Under the pieces are notes generated by a model. That model was not told the DNA's origin. It was given only the letters and a program-made list of their open reading frames with translations, and did no database searches. Below are positions 13,946 to 20,402 of a DNA stretch of 23,330 nucleotides, one piece after another. Source of the DNA: Candidatus Omnitrophota bacterium (lineage in GTDB: Bacteria > Omnitrophota > Gorgyraeia > Gygaellales > Profunditerraquicolaceae). The stretch's first letter is position 1; the number at the start of each line of letters is the position of its first letter. The translations under genes were made by a program, and so were the position numbers. Where the stretch lies: contig JAPLMA010000036.1 of NCBI GenBank assembly GCA_026387255.1, positions 1-23,330 of the forward strand. Reading direction: 5' to 3'.

Positions 13946-15884
13946 TTAATTTTTCAGCGATTAACCTCTTGGCCCTGATATGATTAGGATCAATTTTCAA
14001 TACCTGTTTTAAAGCAAATTTGGCTTCTGATTTCTTGCCCAGATATAGGTAAGCCAACCCTTGGTTAAAATAGCAATCCGCAAAACGCGGATTTAATTCT
14101 AGCGCCAGATTAAATGCGCTCAGGGCGTCTTTTAAAAGATTATTTTTGGCAAGATTAATTCCTAGATTATTATAAAACTCTGACGCCTGATCAACATTAT
14201 AGGTATTTTTAAGAAAATCAATAATCACTACCCGCTTATTGGGCTCTAATTTTTCTGAAATCCCCAAAGAATCCAATATATGTCGCGCAGCTAAATCAAT
14301 TTTTCCTTTACCAAAATAAATACGCGCTAAATTAAAATGCGTAAACTTTAGGCTCGCATCCAGCAGGAGCGCCTGATTATATTTTTCCAACGCATTATCT
14401 GTTTTACCGAGAGCCTCATAAATATTACCCAGATTATTTTGCGTCTCTCCTGTTTTTGACCCCAAATCAGTTTTCTCCAGGAGTTCATACTCTGCCTTGG
14501 CTTGATCATAAGCTTTTAACTTAAAATAAAGATTCGCCAGATTAGCATGCGCTTCGATTAAATCCGGCTTAATAGATATCGCGCGCTTATACTCAAGCCC
14601 CGCCTCATCGAATCGGCCCAGATATTCATACTGCAACCCTAAATTATTATGCGCTTGAAAACTGTCCGGAGAATATTTAATAATATTTTTATAAAAAACA
14701 ACTGGGTTACGCCATTCAAAGTTACGCGCAGAAGTTAATAAGATATAAAATACGCAAAGCAAACTAACGACGAGAATAAACACTTTATTCCTTAGTGCCT
14801 TATGCAAAAAACAAACAATAAGTAGAAAGAAACTAATTGCCGGCAGATAAATAAAATGCTCCGCCACAAAAGCATTTATCGGAAATACCCCTGATTGCGG
14901 GATAAAAAAAACTAACGCCCAAAATAACATAAATGAAGTAACTCTGCGCTTGGTTGAGTATCTCAAGAAGTAAATACAGCTAAATATGATTACCCCCAGC
15001 AAAAAAATAGCCACTAAGATACCGATAAAACTGGTCGGCCGCACTAGCTCCCGAGACATATGTAAACCCGTGGGTAAAAACAACAGCTTAAAATAAGTCA
15101 AAATTACTTTCGGGATGACGCTTAATCGAACAAACCAACTGATTTTAGCTAATGCTGGAGGCCGTAAAGTAGAGAAGCTAAAAACTGAAATTCTCAAAAT
15201 TAAATAAATTAACGCTACGGCCACAAAAGGAAAAACATTCTTAATTAAATAATATTTTTCTTTTAATTTCTCCCTGGATATATAGAAAATATACCCCAGA
15301 ATAATAAGCGGAAAAACAATCGCTACTTCTTTAGCTAAAAGTGAAAGCATAAAGCTAAATACTGAAAACCAAAGAATTAATTTTGGATGTTTTACGCTCT
15401 GACTCTGACTTTTAATAAATAACAAAAGGGAAAGGATCACAAAAAACCCCATCAGCATCTCCGCCCGGCCGGAAATATAAGTAACTGCCTCGGTATGTAA
15501 CGGCGTTGCCGCGAATAAAACAGCTGTCGAAATAGCAATTCCAAAACTACTTAATAAATTAAACACCAAAATAAACACCAAAGTTGATACACCAATCTGC
15601 ATTATGATATTACTAAGGTGGTAGCCAAATGGGTCTAACTGCCAGAAATGATAATCAAAGATAAATGAAACGCTTTGTAGCGGCCGATAGAAGTTTGATC
15701 CAGAAACTATACCAAAATAAAGATCGCTGGTAAAAACTTTGGGTATATTTTGCCAATTATGAATAAGTGTATTTCTTACCACCAGAGCATCATCATCCCA
15801 AATAAATGGATTGTGCAAACTATTAAAATAGGCCAGAAAACATATGACAGCAATTAAAATAAAAACAGAGAACTTAATTTTCAT
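13941..15884 (-). CDS. Multi-span membrane protein with C-terminal TPRs, TMTC/GT-C-like
   Basis: A 647-residue protein. The first part has about ten hydrophobic segments (first at about 5-21). After the first span comes FIWDDDALV (27-35), an acidic motif placed like the catalytic loop of GT-C glycosyltransferases and TMTC O-mannosyltransferases, followed by NFYRPLQSVSF and FGYHLSNIIMQ, then PLHTEAVTYISGRAEM, all of which I associate with TMTC-like bacterial proteins. From about residue 405 to the end are six or so TPR units (AHNNLGLQYEYLGRFDEA, AHANLANLYFKLKAYDQA, TQNNLGNIYEALGKTDNA, CYFNQGLAYLYLGKKSEA). It lies just downstream of a terminated pilin gene, so pilin or surface-protein glycosylation is a reasonable guess but is not shown. 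No good ribosome binding site precedes the ATG. Confidence 0.82.
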   Translation of the reverse strand: MKIKFSVFILIAVICFLAYFNSLHNPFIWDDDALVVRNTLIHNWQNIPKVFTSDLYFGIVSGSNFYRPLQSVSFIFDYHFWQLDPFGYHLSNIIMQIGVSTLVFILVFNLLSSFGIAISTAVLFAATPLHTEAVTYISGRAEMLMGFFVILSLLLFIKSQSQSVKHPKLILWFSVFSFMLSLLAKEVAIVFPLIILGYIFYISREKLKEKYYLIKNVFPFVAVALIYLILRISVFSFSTLRPPALAKISWFVRLSVIPKVILTYFKLLFLPTGLHMSRELVRPTSFIGILVAIFLLGVIIFSCIYFLRYSTKRRVTSFMLFWALVFFIPQSGVFPINAFVAEHFIYLPAISFFLLIVCFLHKALRNKVFILVVSLLCVFYILLTSARNFEWRNPVVFYKNIIKYSPDSFQAHNNLGLQYEYLGRFDEAGLEYKRAISIKPDLIEAHANLANLYFKLKAYDQAKAEYELLEKTDLGSKTGETQNNLGNIYEALGKTDNALEKYNQALLLDASLKFTHFNLARIYFGKGKIDLAARHILDSLGISEKLEPNKRVVIIDFLKNTYNVDQASEFYNNLGINLAKNNLLKDALSAFNLALELNPRFADCYFNQGLAYLYLGKKSEAKFALKQVLKIDPNHIRAKRLIAEKLM

Positions 15885-15910
15885 TATTTTTCGGTCATTC
15901 TAAGCATCTA

Positions 15911-15944
15911 AGCTGTAGGGGAGGTTTAAACCTCCCCTACAGCT
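15911..15944. repeat. TTTAAA-centred palindrome P3
   Basis: A perfect 34 bp palindrome with arm AGCTGTAGGGGAGG and TTTAAA at its centre, related to those at 6809-6844 and 13872-13901. It lies in the gap between the pilin terminator and the start of the TPR gene. Confidence 0.8.
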
Positions 15945-15968
15945 AGGCATAATCTTTCAGTAATGTAC

Positions 15969-16001
15969 AAAAAAAGGGAGAGAATCTCTTCTCTCCCTTT
16001 T
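15969..16001 (-). terminator. Strong intrinsic terminator after the pilin gene
   Basis: On the minus strand AAAAGGGAGAGAA (16001-15989) and TTCTCTCCCTTTT (15984-15972) form a perfect 13 bp stem with a 4 nt loop, followed by a run of T to 15969. It ends the pilin transcript about 20 bp after its stop codon. Confidence 0.9.
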
Positions 16002-16021
16002 CTCTACGACAAATTTCTTGT

Positions 16022-16423
16022 TTATAATGGTGTAAGCACTCCACCGGTTGTAGCGGTATAGGTTACGCTACCGGTTGTACCTAAAGTAACCGGAGTAGCT
16101 ACAAACTGGTAACCACCTGCGGTCAAGGTACAACCATAGTTATAACCCTGAACAGCAGTAGTTGCGCCAGCCGCGTCAGAACAATAATTACCGGCTGAAG
16201 CTATAAAACCAGTTAATAGAGGCACAGTATCTGGATAAGCACCACTATGACTAGTTGAATATACTTCGGCTGCAGTTGACAAGCTACGGACAGTAGCTTT
16301 AGCAGCTGCTTCATTAGCTGTCCTTCTGGCAGTAAGTAAATTCGGTACCGCGATGGCCGCTAATAAGGCAATAATTGCTACGACGATCATAATTTCTACG
16401 AGTGTAAAACCTTTTCTATTCAT
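16022..16423 (-). CDS. Type IV pilin (major-pilin-like prepilin)
   Basis: A 133-residue prepilin with a very short leader, MNRKG, and a canonical FTLVEIMIVVAIIALLAAIAVPNLL helix: cleavage after Gly5, Glu at mature position 5, Pro at mature position 22. The remainder is small and rich in Ala, Thr and Gly, with Cys81 and Cys98 probably paired in a C-terminal loop and a final TGGVLTPL. The ATG at 16423 follows GGAAGGGGGTTATTATTT, a very purine-rich ribosome binding site. It has a private consensus promoter, a leader of about 145 nt and a strong terminator, an arrangement expected for an abundantly made subunit. GspG-type pseudopilins look similar; the nearby pilMNOPQ genes favour a pilus subunit. 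Confidence 0.92.
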   Translation of the reverse strand: MNRKGFTLVEIMIVVAIIALLAAIAVPNLLTARRTANEAAAKATVRSLSTAAEVYSTSHSGAYPDTVPLLTGFIASAGNYCSDAAGATTAVQGYNYGCTLTAGGYQFVATPVTLGTTGSVTYTATTGGVLTPL

Positions 16424-16512
16424 AAATAATAACCCCCTTCCTAAGGTCAGATTGTCTTTTTGCGTTTACTTAAAGCTAACTCTTATTTTTTGGTATCCAA
16501 TAATTATAACTT

Positions 16513-16528
16513 ACTTCTTATAAGAAGT
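16513..16528. repeat. 16 bp palindrome in the pilin leader
   Basis: ACTTCTTATAAGAAGT is a perfect palindrome in the middle of the long untranslated leader of the pilin gene. It could be an mRNA hairpin or a protein site. No further sequence in 16424-16566 was recognised. Confidence 0.55.
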
Positions 16529-16573
16529 TGGCTTTTAAGCTCACACTAAAGCGCGCCTTACGTATCCGTAATA

Positions 16574-16602
16574 AATTTAACACTTTAGGTAACCCTTGTC
16601 AA
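16574..16602 (-). promoter_or_regulatory. Consensus promoter of the pilin gene
   Basis: On the minus strand TTGACA (16602-16597), 17 bp, TAAATT (16579-16574). A start near 16567 gives a leader of about 145 nt. No sigma-54 signature was seen, although many pilin genes have one. Confidence 0.8.
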
Positions 16603-16604
16603 GT

Positions 16605-16659
16605 TAAAAAACAAGGGGACGGTTCTATTTTCTAGTTTTAGAGAAATAGAACCGTCCCC
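16605..16659. terminator. Long hairpin after the cupin gene (terminator / REP-like element)
   Basis: GGGGACGGTTCTATTT (16615-16630) and its exact complement (16644-16659) form a 16 bp stem around a 13-base loop whose ends can extend the pairing. On the minus strand the stem is followed by TTGTTTTTT, so it can end the gcv-to-cupin transcript. From memory, the GGGGACGGTTCT sequence is a widespread hairpin repeat of the kind linked to REP-associated transposases; no transposase is present here. Confidence 0.75.
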
Positions 16660-16675
16660 CTTATTTACCATTTAA

Positions 16676-17029
16676 TTAAACTCGAGCAGCCGTATAAATA
16701 TATCTCAGTAAATCCTTACCAGTGTTAATAACATTATGCGGAATTTGAGGAGGAATATAAACAAATGAATTCTTCTTAATTTTGACACTATCCTTCTTAC
16801 CATGACAAACCAATCCCGAACCACTGATTATGAAAATAACCTCTTCACTTGGACCGGTATTATGCAACCCCACAGATTCTTTTGGCTTTAAAACTACAAA
16901 ACCGCTACGCAATCCTTTGGCTTTAGAGGAATCACCGAACAAGCGCAGAAACTTTTGCCTGCCTTTAAGTTGGGTAACCAGGGGACGTCCTGAAAAGGGA
17001 CACCCTTTCTTACTAATGCTCATCAACAT
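16676..17029 (-). CDS. Small single-domain cupin protein
   Basis: A 117-residue protein dominated by one cupin barrel. Motif 1 is GLHNTGPSEEVIFIISGSG (His56, Glu62/63) and motif 2 is VYIPPQIPHNVINTG (His98), giving the usual His/Glu/His metal ligands. The N-terminus (residues 1-35) is basic. The substrate cannot be told from the sequence; small cupins include isomerases, dioxygenases and binding proteins. The gene overlaps the end of cbiO by 17 bp, so it is translated with the transporter, and a role linked to metal handling is possible but unproven. ATGs at 17029 and 17023 are both usable. It is the last gene before the hairpin terminator. Confidence 0.82.
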   Translation of the reverse strand: MLMSISKKGCPFSGRPLVTQLKGRQKFLRLFGDSSKAKGLRSGFVVLKPKESVGLHNTGPSEEVIFIISGSGLVCHGKKDSVKIKKNSFVYIPPQIPHNVINTGKDLLRYIYTAARV

Positions 17030-17819
17030 GATGGTCTAAATGTACGTGCGGATGAATATGCACTTTATCCTTATGTTTATGGCTATGAATATGCACTAAG
17101 TTATTTGCCGTAAGCAAAGCCGTATCATTTAAGATGTTATCTGCTTGGCCGAACTTAACGATTTTCTTATCTACGCCAAAAACATAAACAATGTCCGAGA
17201 TCTCCTCCACAATGTGTAAATCGTGCGTGGCAGTAATAATCGTTTTACCGGAATTATTCTCTTCAATCAAAAGATCGATAATCTGCCGAGTAGTTAACGG
17301 GTCAAGCCCGGCTGTTGGTTCATCCAGAATAAGAACCTGCGGATCAATGATCAAAGTGGAGGCAATCGCTATTTTACGTTTCTCACCAATACTTAATTGC
17401 TGCACAGAGCGATCCAATAATTCCTTAATATTTAAAGTAGTAACGAGCTTTTCCAGGCGTCTTTGGATCTGGTCTTTGGCAAAACCCAACTGCAGCGGGC
17501 CGAAAACAATATCCTCTTTAACCGTCGGACAAAACAACTGTACATCCGGATTCTGAAAAATAAATCCTACTTTACGCCTGAATTCCTGCGAAAACTTAAC
17601 CGCATTAAAAATTTTCTCATTTAATTGCTGCCCGCAGAAACTCAGCACTCCTTTATCAGCAAAGATCAAGCCGTCGAGTATCTGCAAAAAAGTAGACTTA
17701 CCTGTTCCATTGGCTCCGATAATACTTATTTTCTGGCCTTGATTAATCCGGATATTTATCCCACAAAGAGCAGGAAACTTACCCAAATAAGAAAAATAAA
17801 CATCTTTTAATTCAAACAT
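17013..17819 (-). CDS. cbiO: ECF transporter ATPase, cobalt/nickel type, with His-rich tail
   Basis: An ABC ATPase of the energy-coupling-factor group that powers metal or vitamin uptake. Motifs: Walker A GANGTGKST (35-43), Q-loop FIFQNPDVQLF, signature LSIGEKRKIAIAS, Walker B VLILDEPTAGLDP, switch His in TATHDLH. The last 30 or so residues contain about twelve histidines (LVHIHSHKHKDKVHIHPHVH and beyond), suggesting binding of Ni, Co or Zn. The start is taken at MFELKDVYFSYL (17819, 268 aa), overlapping the cbiQ stop as TAATG; an upstream in-frame ATG at 17861 would overlap cbiQ by 43 bp. No cbiM/nikM or other substrate subunit is found in the window. Confidence 0.9.
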   Translation of the reverse strand: MFELKDVYFSYLGKFPALCGINIRINQGQKISIIGANGTGKSTFLQILDGLIFADKGVLSFCGQQLNEKIFNAVKFSQEFRRKVGFIFQNPDVQLFCPTVKEDIVFGPLQLGFAKDQIQRRLEKLVTTLNIKELLDRSVQQLSIGEKRKIAIASTLIIDPQVLILDEPTAGLDPLTTRQIIDLLIEENNSGKTIITATHDLHIVEEISDIVYVFGVDKKIVKFGQADNILNDTALLTANNLVHIHSHKHKDKVHIHPHVHLDHHVDEH

Positions 17820-18628
17820 TACATTATCCATATAATCAAAATAATTACCCCAAATAACCACAACCGGTCTCTAGCTCTAATTTTAAAATCATTCCAGACT
17901 GAAACTTCCCCCTGATATCCCCGCGAAAGCATCGCCTGATATACCTGTTCATTAAGCCTCAGCGAACGATTCCATAAAGAAGCAATATTCCAGGCCACAA
18001 TATTTTGCCCTCTCTGATATTGCACTCCCAAACCAACCCGGCTCTTGATCGCTAAATACGTATTCTGGATTAACCCGACAAAAAGATAAATATACCGATA
18101 ACACATCCCCAAAGTCATGATAAAAATATCAGGTATCTTAAAAATTCTTAAAACTTTAAGCAATGCAAAATGTTTAGTCGTCAAGCTCAAAAGAACAACC
18201 AAAGATTCGCAAGTAACCACGCGCATAATAAAAATCGCCGCGCCATCTAATCCCTGGCGAGTAATCATCAGTTTTGCCCCCAGGACATGCCAAGTTAATA
18301 ATGCCTCGCCCGGACTAAAAATCGCAGGAATTACAATAAATAATGAAAATAACGGAATAAAAATCCAGGTCCGTTTCAGAAAAAATCCCAGCCCGATCCT
18401 TGAAATTAATACCAAAAACAAACAAATGGCGTAAAGAAAAAATAGGACGGCGATACTTTTAGTTAATAACGCCTGAACGATGAATAAAAGAAAACTAATT
18501 ATTTTAACGCGCGGGTCCAATGATTGCAGAAAGCCCTTTTTCAAAGCATACTCTTCGGCAAAAATTGCATCCTTTAAAAATTCTAAAACACCTACAATTG
18601 AACGTTCAATAAAATTATTACTTTTCAT
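17819..18628 (-). CDS. cbiQ: ECF transporter transmembrane component, CbiQ type
   Basis: A 269-residue EcfT protein that couples the ATPase to the substrate-binding subunit. The N-terminal segment AEEYALKKGFLQSLDPRVKI is typical of the CbiQ/NikQ branch. Hydrophobic segments follow (about 43-60, 63-80, 88-108, 130-155 and the C-terminal GVIILIIWI). The coupling helices show SRVG near residue 196 and SRGYQG near 235, matching the two Ala-Arg-Gly-like motifs. The ATG at 18628 lies eight bases from the palindrome at 18636-18654 and has no clear ribosome binding site. The stop overlaps the cbiO start. The metal is probably cobalt or nickel, judged from the subtype and the CbiO tail. Confidence 0.88.
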   Translation of the reverse strand: MKSNNFIERSIVGVLEFLKDAIFAEEYALKKGFLQSLDPRVKIISFLLFIVQALLTKSIAVLFFLYAICLFLVLISRIGLGFFLKRTWIFIPLFSLFIVIPAIFSPGEALLTWHVLGAKLMITRQGLDGAAIFIMRVVTCESLVVLLSLTTKHFALLKVLRIFKIPDIFIMTLGMCYRYIYLFVGLIQNTYLAIKSRVGLGVQYQRGQNIVAWNIASLWNRSLRLNEQVYQAMLSRGYQGEVSVWNDFKIRARDRLWLFGVIILIIWIM

Positions 18629-18635
18629 TTTCTAT

Positions 18636-18654
18636 AATCTAACCAGGTTAGATT
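18636..18654. repeat. 19 bp palindrome at the thyX-cbiQ junction, copy 3
   Basis: Nine-base arms AATCTAACC and complement around one base. It overlaps the thyX stop codon and ends eight bases before the cbiQ ATG. On the minus strand TATAGA follows directly, placed like a -10, but the ATG comes too soon after it for an ordinary promoter with a leader. A regulatory site for the transporter genes is likely. Confidence 0.75.
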
Positions 18655-19379
18655 TCATTCTTAGCTTTTAATGGATATTTTCCACAACAGAATTTATCAC
18701 CTTCCGGGCAATACTTTAGCGTTTCGCACTTCGCTCCGGCTTCCGAGAACACCGCCGGCAGTTCCTTACAACAAATTCCCAACATCTTATTGGCCAATTG
18801 ACGTATCTCCCACTGGGCTCGAGAGCAACAGCGATGCTGGAAAAAATGTAACAACTCCCGGCAATTCATGGTAACCACAATTTTAGTCTCCGCCGCCTGC
18901 GGCAGGACAAAACGTACGTCCTGATTTGCTGTTTCACCGCTAATATTATCCTGGCCCAAAAGCTCAAGTAACTTAGTATAACTTTGCTGAATAGTCGTCA
19001 TTAATTTTTCAAATTCATTTTTTGCTTGCGAATTTTTTTCAATAGAAGGCGGTATAATAAAATCAAAATCTTTTTCTTTAACATACCTCTGACTTTGCTG
19101 ACTAAATGAAGCAATCCTATGTCTAACTAATTGGTGCGTAAGTGCACGAGAAACTCCTTGGATAGCAAAACTAAATTTAACATGCTCCAACGGACTCATA
19201 TGTCCAGAGGCAACAATGCTTTTAACAAACTCCTCCTGCTTTTTAAGGTCCAGCGTAGCATCCAAAAAAACATCGCCCGCAAACTTTTCAGAATAACATT
19301 GCCGGCAAGCAACATAAATAAGCGAAATTGCATTCTGGCTCATCTCTAATAATTTTACATTCATCATCACTTTCGACAT
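18648..19379 (-). CDS. thyX: Flavin-dependent thymidylate synthase
   Basis: Makes dTMP from dUMP using methylene-tetrahydrofolate and reduced FAD. The 243-residue protein carries the ThyX signature RHRxxSxxxxSxR at 86-98 (RHRIASFSQQSQR) and SPLEHVKFSFAI upstream, which contains FAD-binding His. FVLPQAAETKIVVTMNCRELLHFF and the RAQWEIRQLA segment are also usual. The C-terminus has a cysteine-rich end (CETLKYCPEGDKFCCGKYP) of the type seen in several ThyX proteins. The ATG at 19379 has AGAGG a few bases upstream. It follows lipA by 17 bp. It would replace ThyA in a folate economy fed by the glycine cleavage system upstream. Confidence 0.95.
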   Translation of the reverse strand: MSKVMMNVKLLEMSQNAISLIYVACRQCYSEKFAGDVFLDATLDLKKQEEFVKSIVASGHMSPLEHVKFSFAIQGVSRALTHQLVRHRIASFSQQSQRYVKEKDFDFIIPPSIEKNSQAKNEFEKLMTTIQQSYTKLLELLGQDNISGETANQDVRFVLPQAAETKIVVTMNCRELLHFFQHRCCSRAQWEIRQLANKMLGICCKELPAVFSEAGAKCETLKYCPEGDKFCCGKYPLKAKNEI

Positions 19380-19396
19380 GACTACCTCTTTCTTTT

Positions 19397-20233
19397 CTAA
19401 GATAAATACTCGGCTGCCAAATATGAACTACGCACGTAAGGAGCGCTTTGGATATGCAAGAACCCCAGCTCTCTCCCTTTTTCTTTATAACAATCAAACT
19501 GTTCTAAAGAAATATATTCTTTGACCGAATAATGCTGCTTGCTTGGCGCCAGATACTGACCGATACTCAATAAATCGCATTCCACAGAACGTAAATCATG
19601 CATTACCGCTAAGACCTCCTCGGTTTTTTCTCCTAATCCCAGCATCAAGCCAGATTTTGTTTTTAACTGTGGAGAAATTTCTTTCAACATACGCAACAAG
19701 TTAACTGAACCCTGATAATCTGCGCCCTGACGTACTTGCTTATAAAGTGACGGAACAGTTTCCAAATTATGCGCAATAATATCAGGTTTTGCAGCAACGA
19801 CAATTTTTAAGGCATCCAGAGAAAGCCCGAAATCCGGAATCAAGGTTTCTATTTTAACTTGCGGTAATTTCTTTTTAATCAACTTGATTGTCTGGGCAAA
19901 AATTTCTGCTCCTCCGTCAGATAAATCATCCCGGGTAACACTAGTAATTACAACGTGCTTTAAACCAAGCTGCCCAACTGCCTGCGCCACCCTTACTGGT
20001 TCATCCCGGTCTACTGGCAAAGGCCTGGCTTTCTGAATATTACAAAAACTGCAACTACGCGTACAATTTTTACCCAATATCAGAAATGTGGCCACCTTAC
20101 GCGAAAAACATTCGCCAATATTCGGGCACCTCGCCTGTTCACAAACAGTCTCTACGCCTAAATTACGCAGAGCCTGTTTCATCTCCGCGCAACCCTTAAG
20201 ACTAATCTTCTTATTCAACCACACTGGTTTCAT
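19397..20233 (-). CDS. lipA: Lipoyl synthase
   Basis: Radical SAM enzyme that inserts two sulphurs into the octanoyl group on GcvH or dehydrogenase E2 domains. The start MKPVWLNKKI (ATG at 20233, 278 aa) follows GAGGTAAGAGGG and matches family N-termini; upstream in-frame ATGs lie in the repeat element. Auxiliary cluster cysteines are Cys31, Cys36 and Cys42 in CEQARCPNIGEC; the SAM cluster is Cys57, Cys61 and Cys64 in CTRSCSFC. The C-terminal RSSY (268-271) supplies the serine ligand of the auxiliary cluster. It is separated from the lipoate-family gene upstream only by element B. Its placement beside gcvP suggests GcvH as its main substrate. Confidence 0.96.
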   Translation of the reverse strand: MKPVWLNKKISLKGCAEMKQALRNLGVETVCEQARCPNIGECFSRKVATFLILGKNCTRSCSFCNIQKARPLPVDRDEPVRVAQAVGQLGLKHVVITSVTRDDLSDGGAEIFAQTIKLIKKKLPQVKIETLIPDFGLSLDALKIVVAAKPDIIAHNLETVPSLYKQVRQGADYQGSVNLLRMLKEISPQLKTKSGLMLGLGEKTEEVLAVMHDLRSVECDLLSIGQYLAPSKQHYSVKEYISLEQFDCYKEKGRELGFLHIQSAPYVRSSYLAAEYLS

Positions 20234-20264
20234 AACCACCCTCTTACCTCGTCCTCGTAGCCTC

Positions 20265-20402
20265 GTAGACAGTGTATGTAACCACATATTCATCAATTAG
20301 TTATATAAGAAATATTTTTCATATTTAACCAAAGGCTAATAGAAAAGTGTAATATTTCTTTGGTAAACAATTGTCGTCTATACAGTTGCATACACTGTCT
20401 AC
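20265..20402. mobile_element. MITE-like palindromic element B
   Basis: A 138 bp element between the lipoate-family gene and lipA. Its ends are inverted copies: GTAGACAGTGTATGTAAC (20265-20282) against GTAGACAGTGTATGCAAC read inward from 20402. Internal inverted words are AAGAAATATT/AATATTTCTT and TTTAACCAAAG/CTTTGGTAAA, so most of the element can fold on itself. The end of the element supplies the TAG stop of the upstream gene. It is related to element A at 2735-2856 by its ends and by CAATTAGTTA in the same orientation. Outside its left end the 7 bases CCTCGTA of the border recur as CTCGTAG just upstream. Confidence 0.7.

Noticed and set aside
6809..15944. Possible CRISPR-like repeat set
   Set aside because: The three TTTAAA palindromes are kilobases apart, have no spacers and no cas genes are present.
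20265..20402. Promoter for lipA inside element B
   Set aside because: TTGGTT and TATATA occur on the minus strand but with a 19 bp spacer in highly AT-rich sequence; too weak to list.
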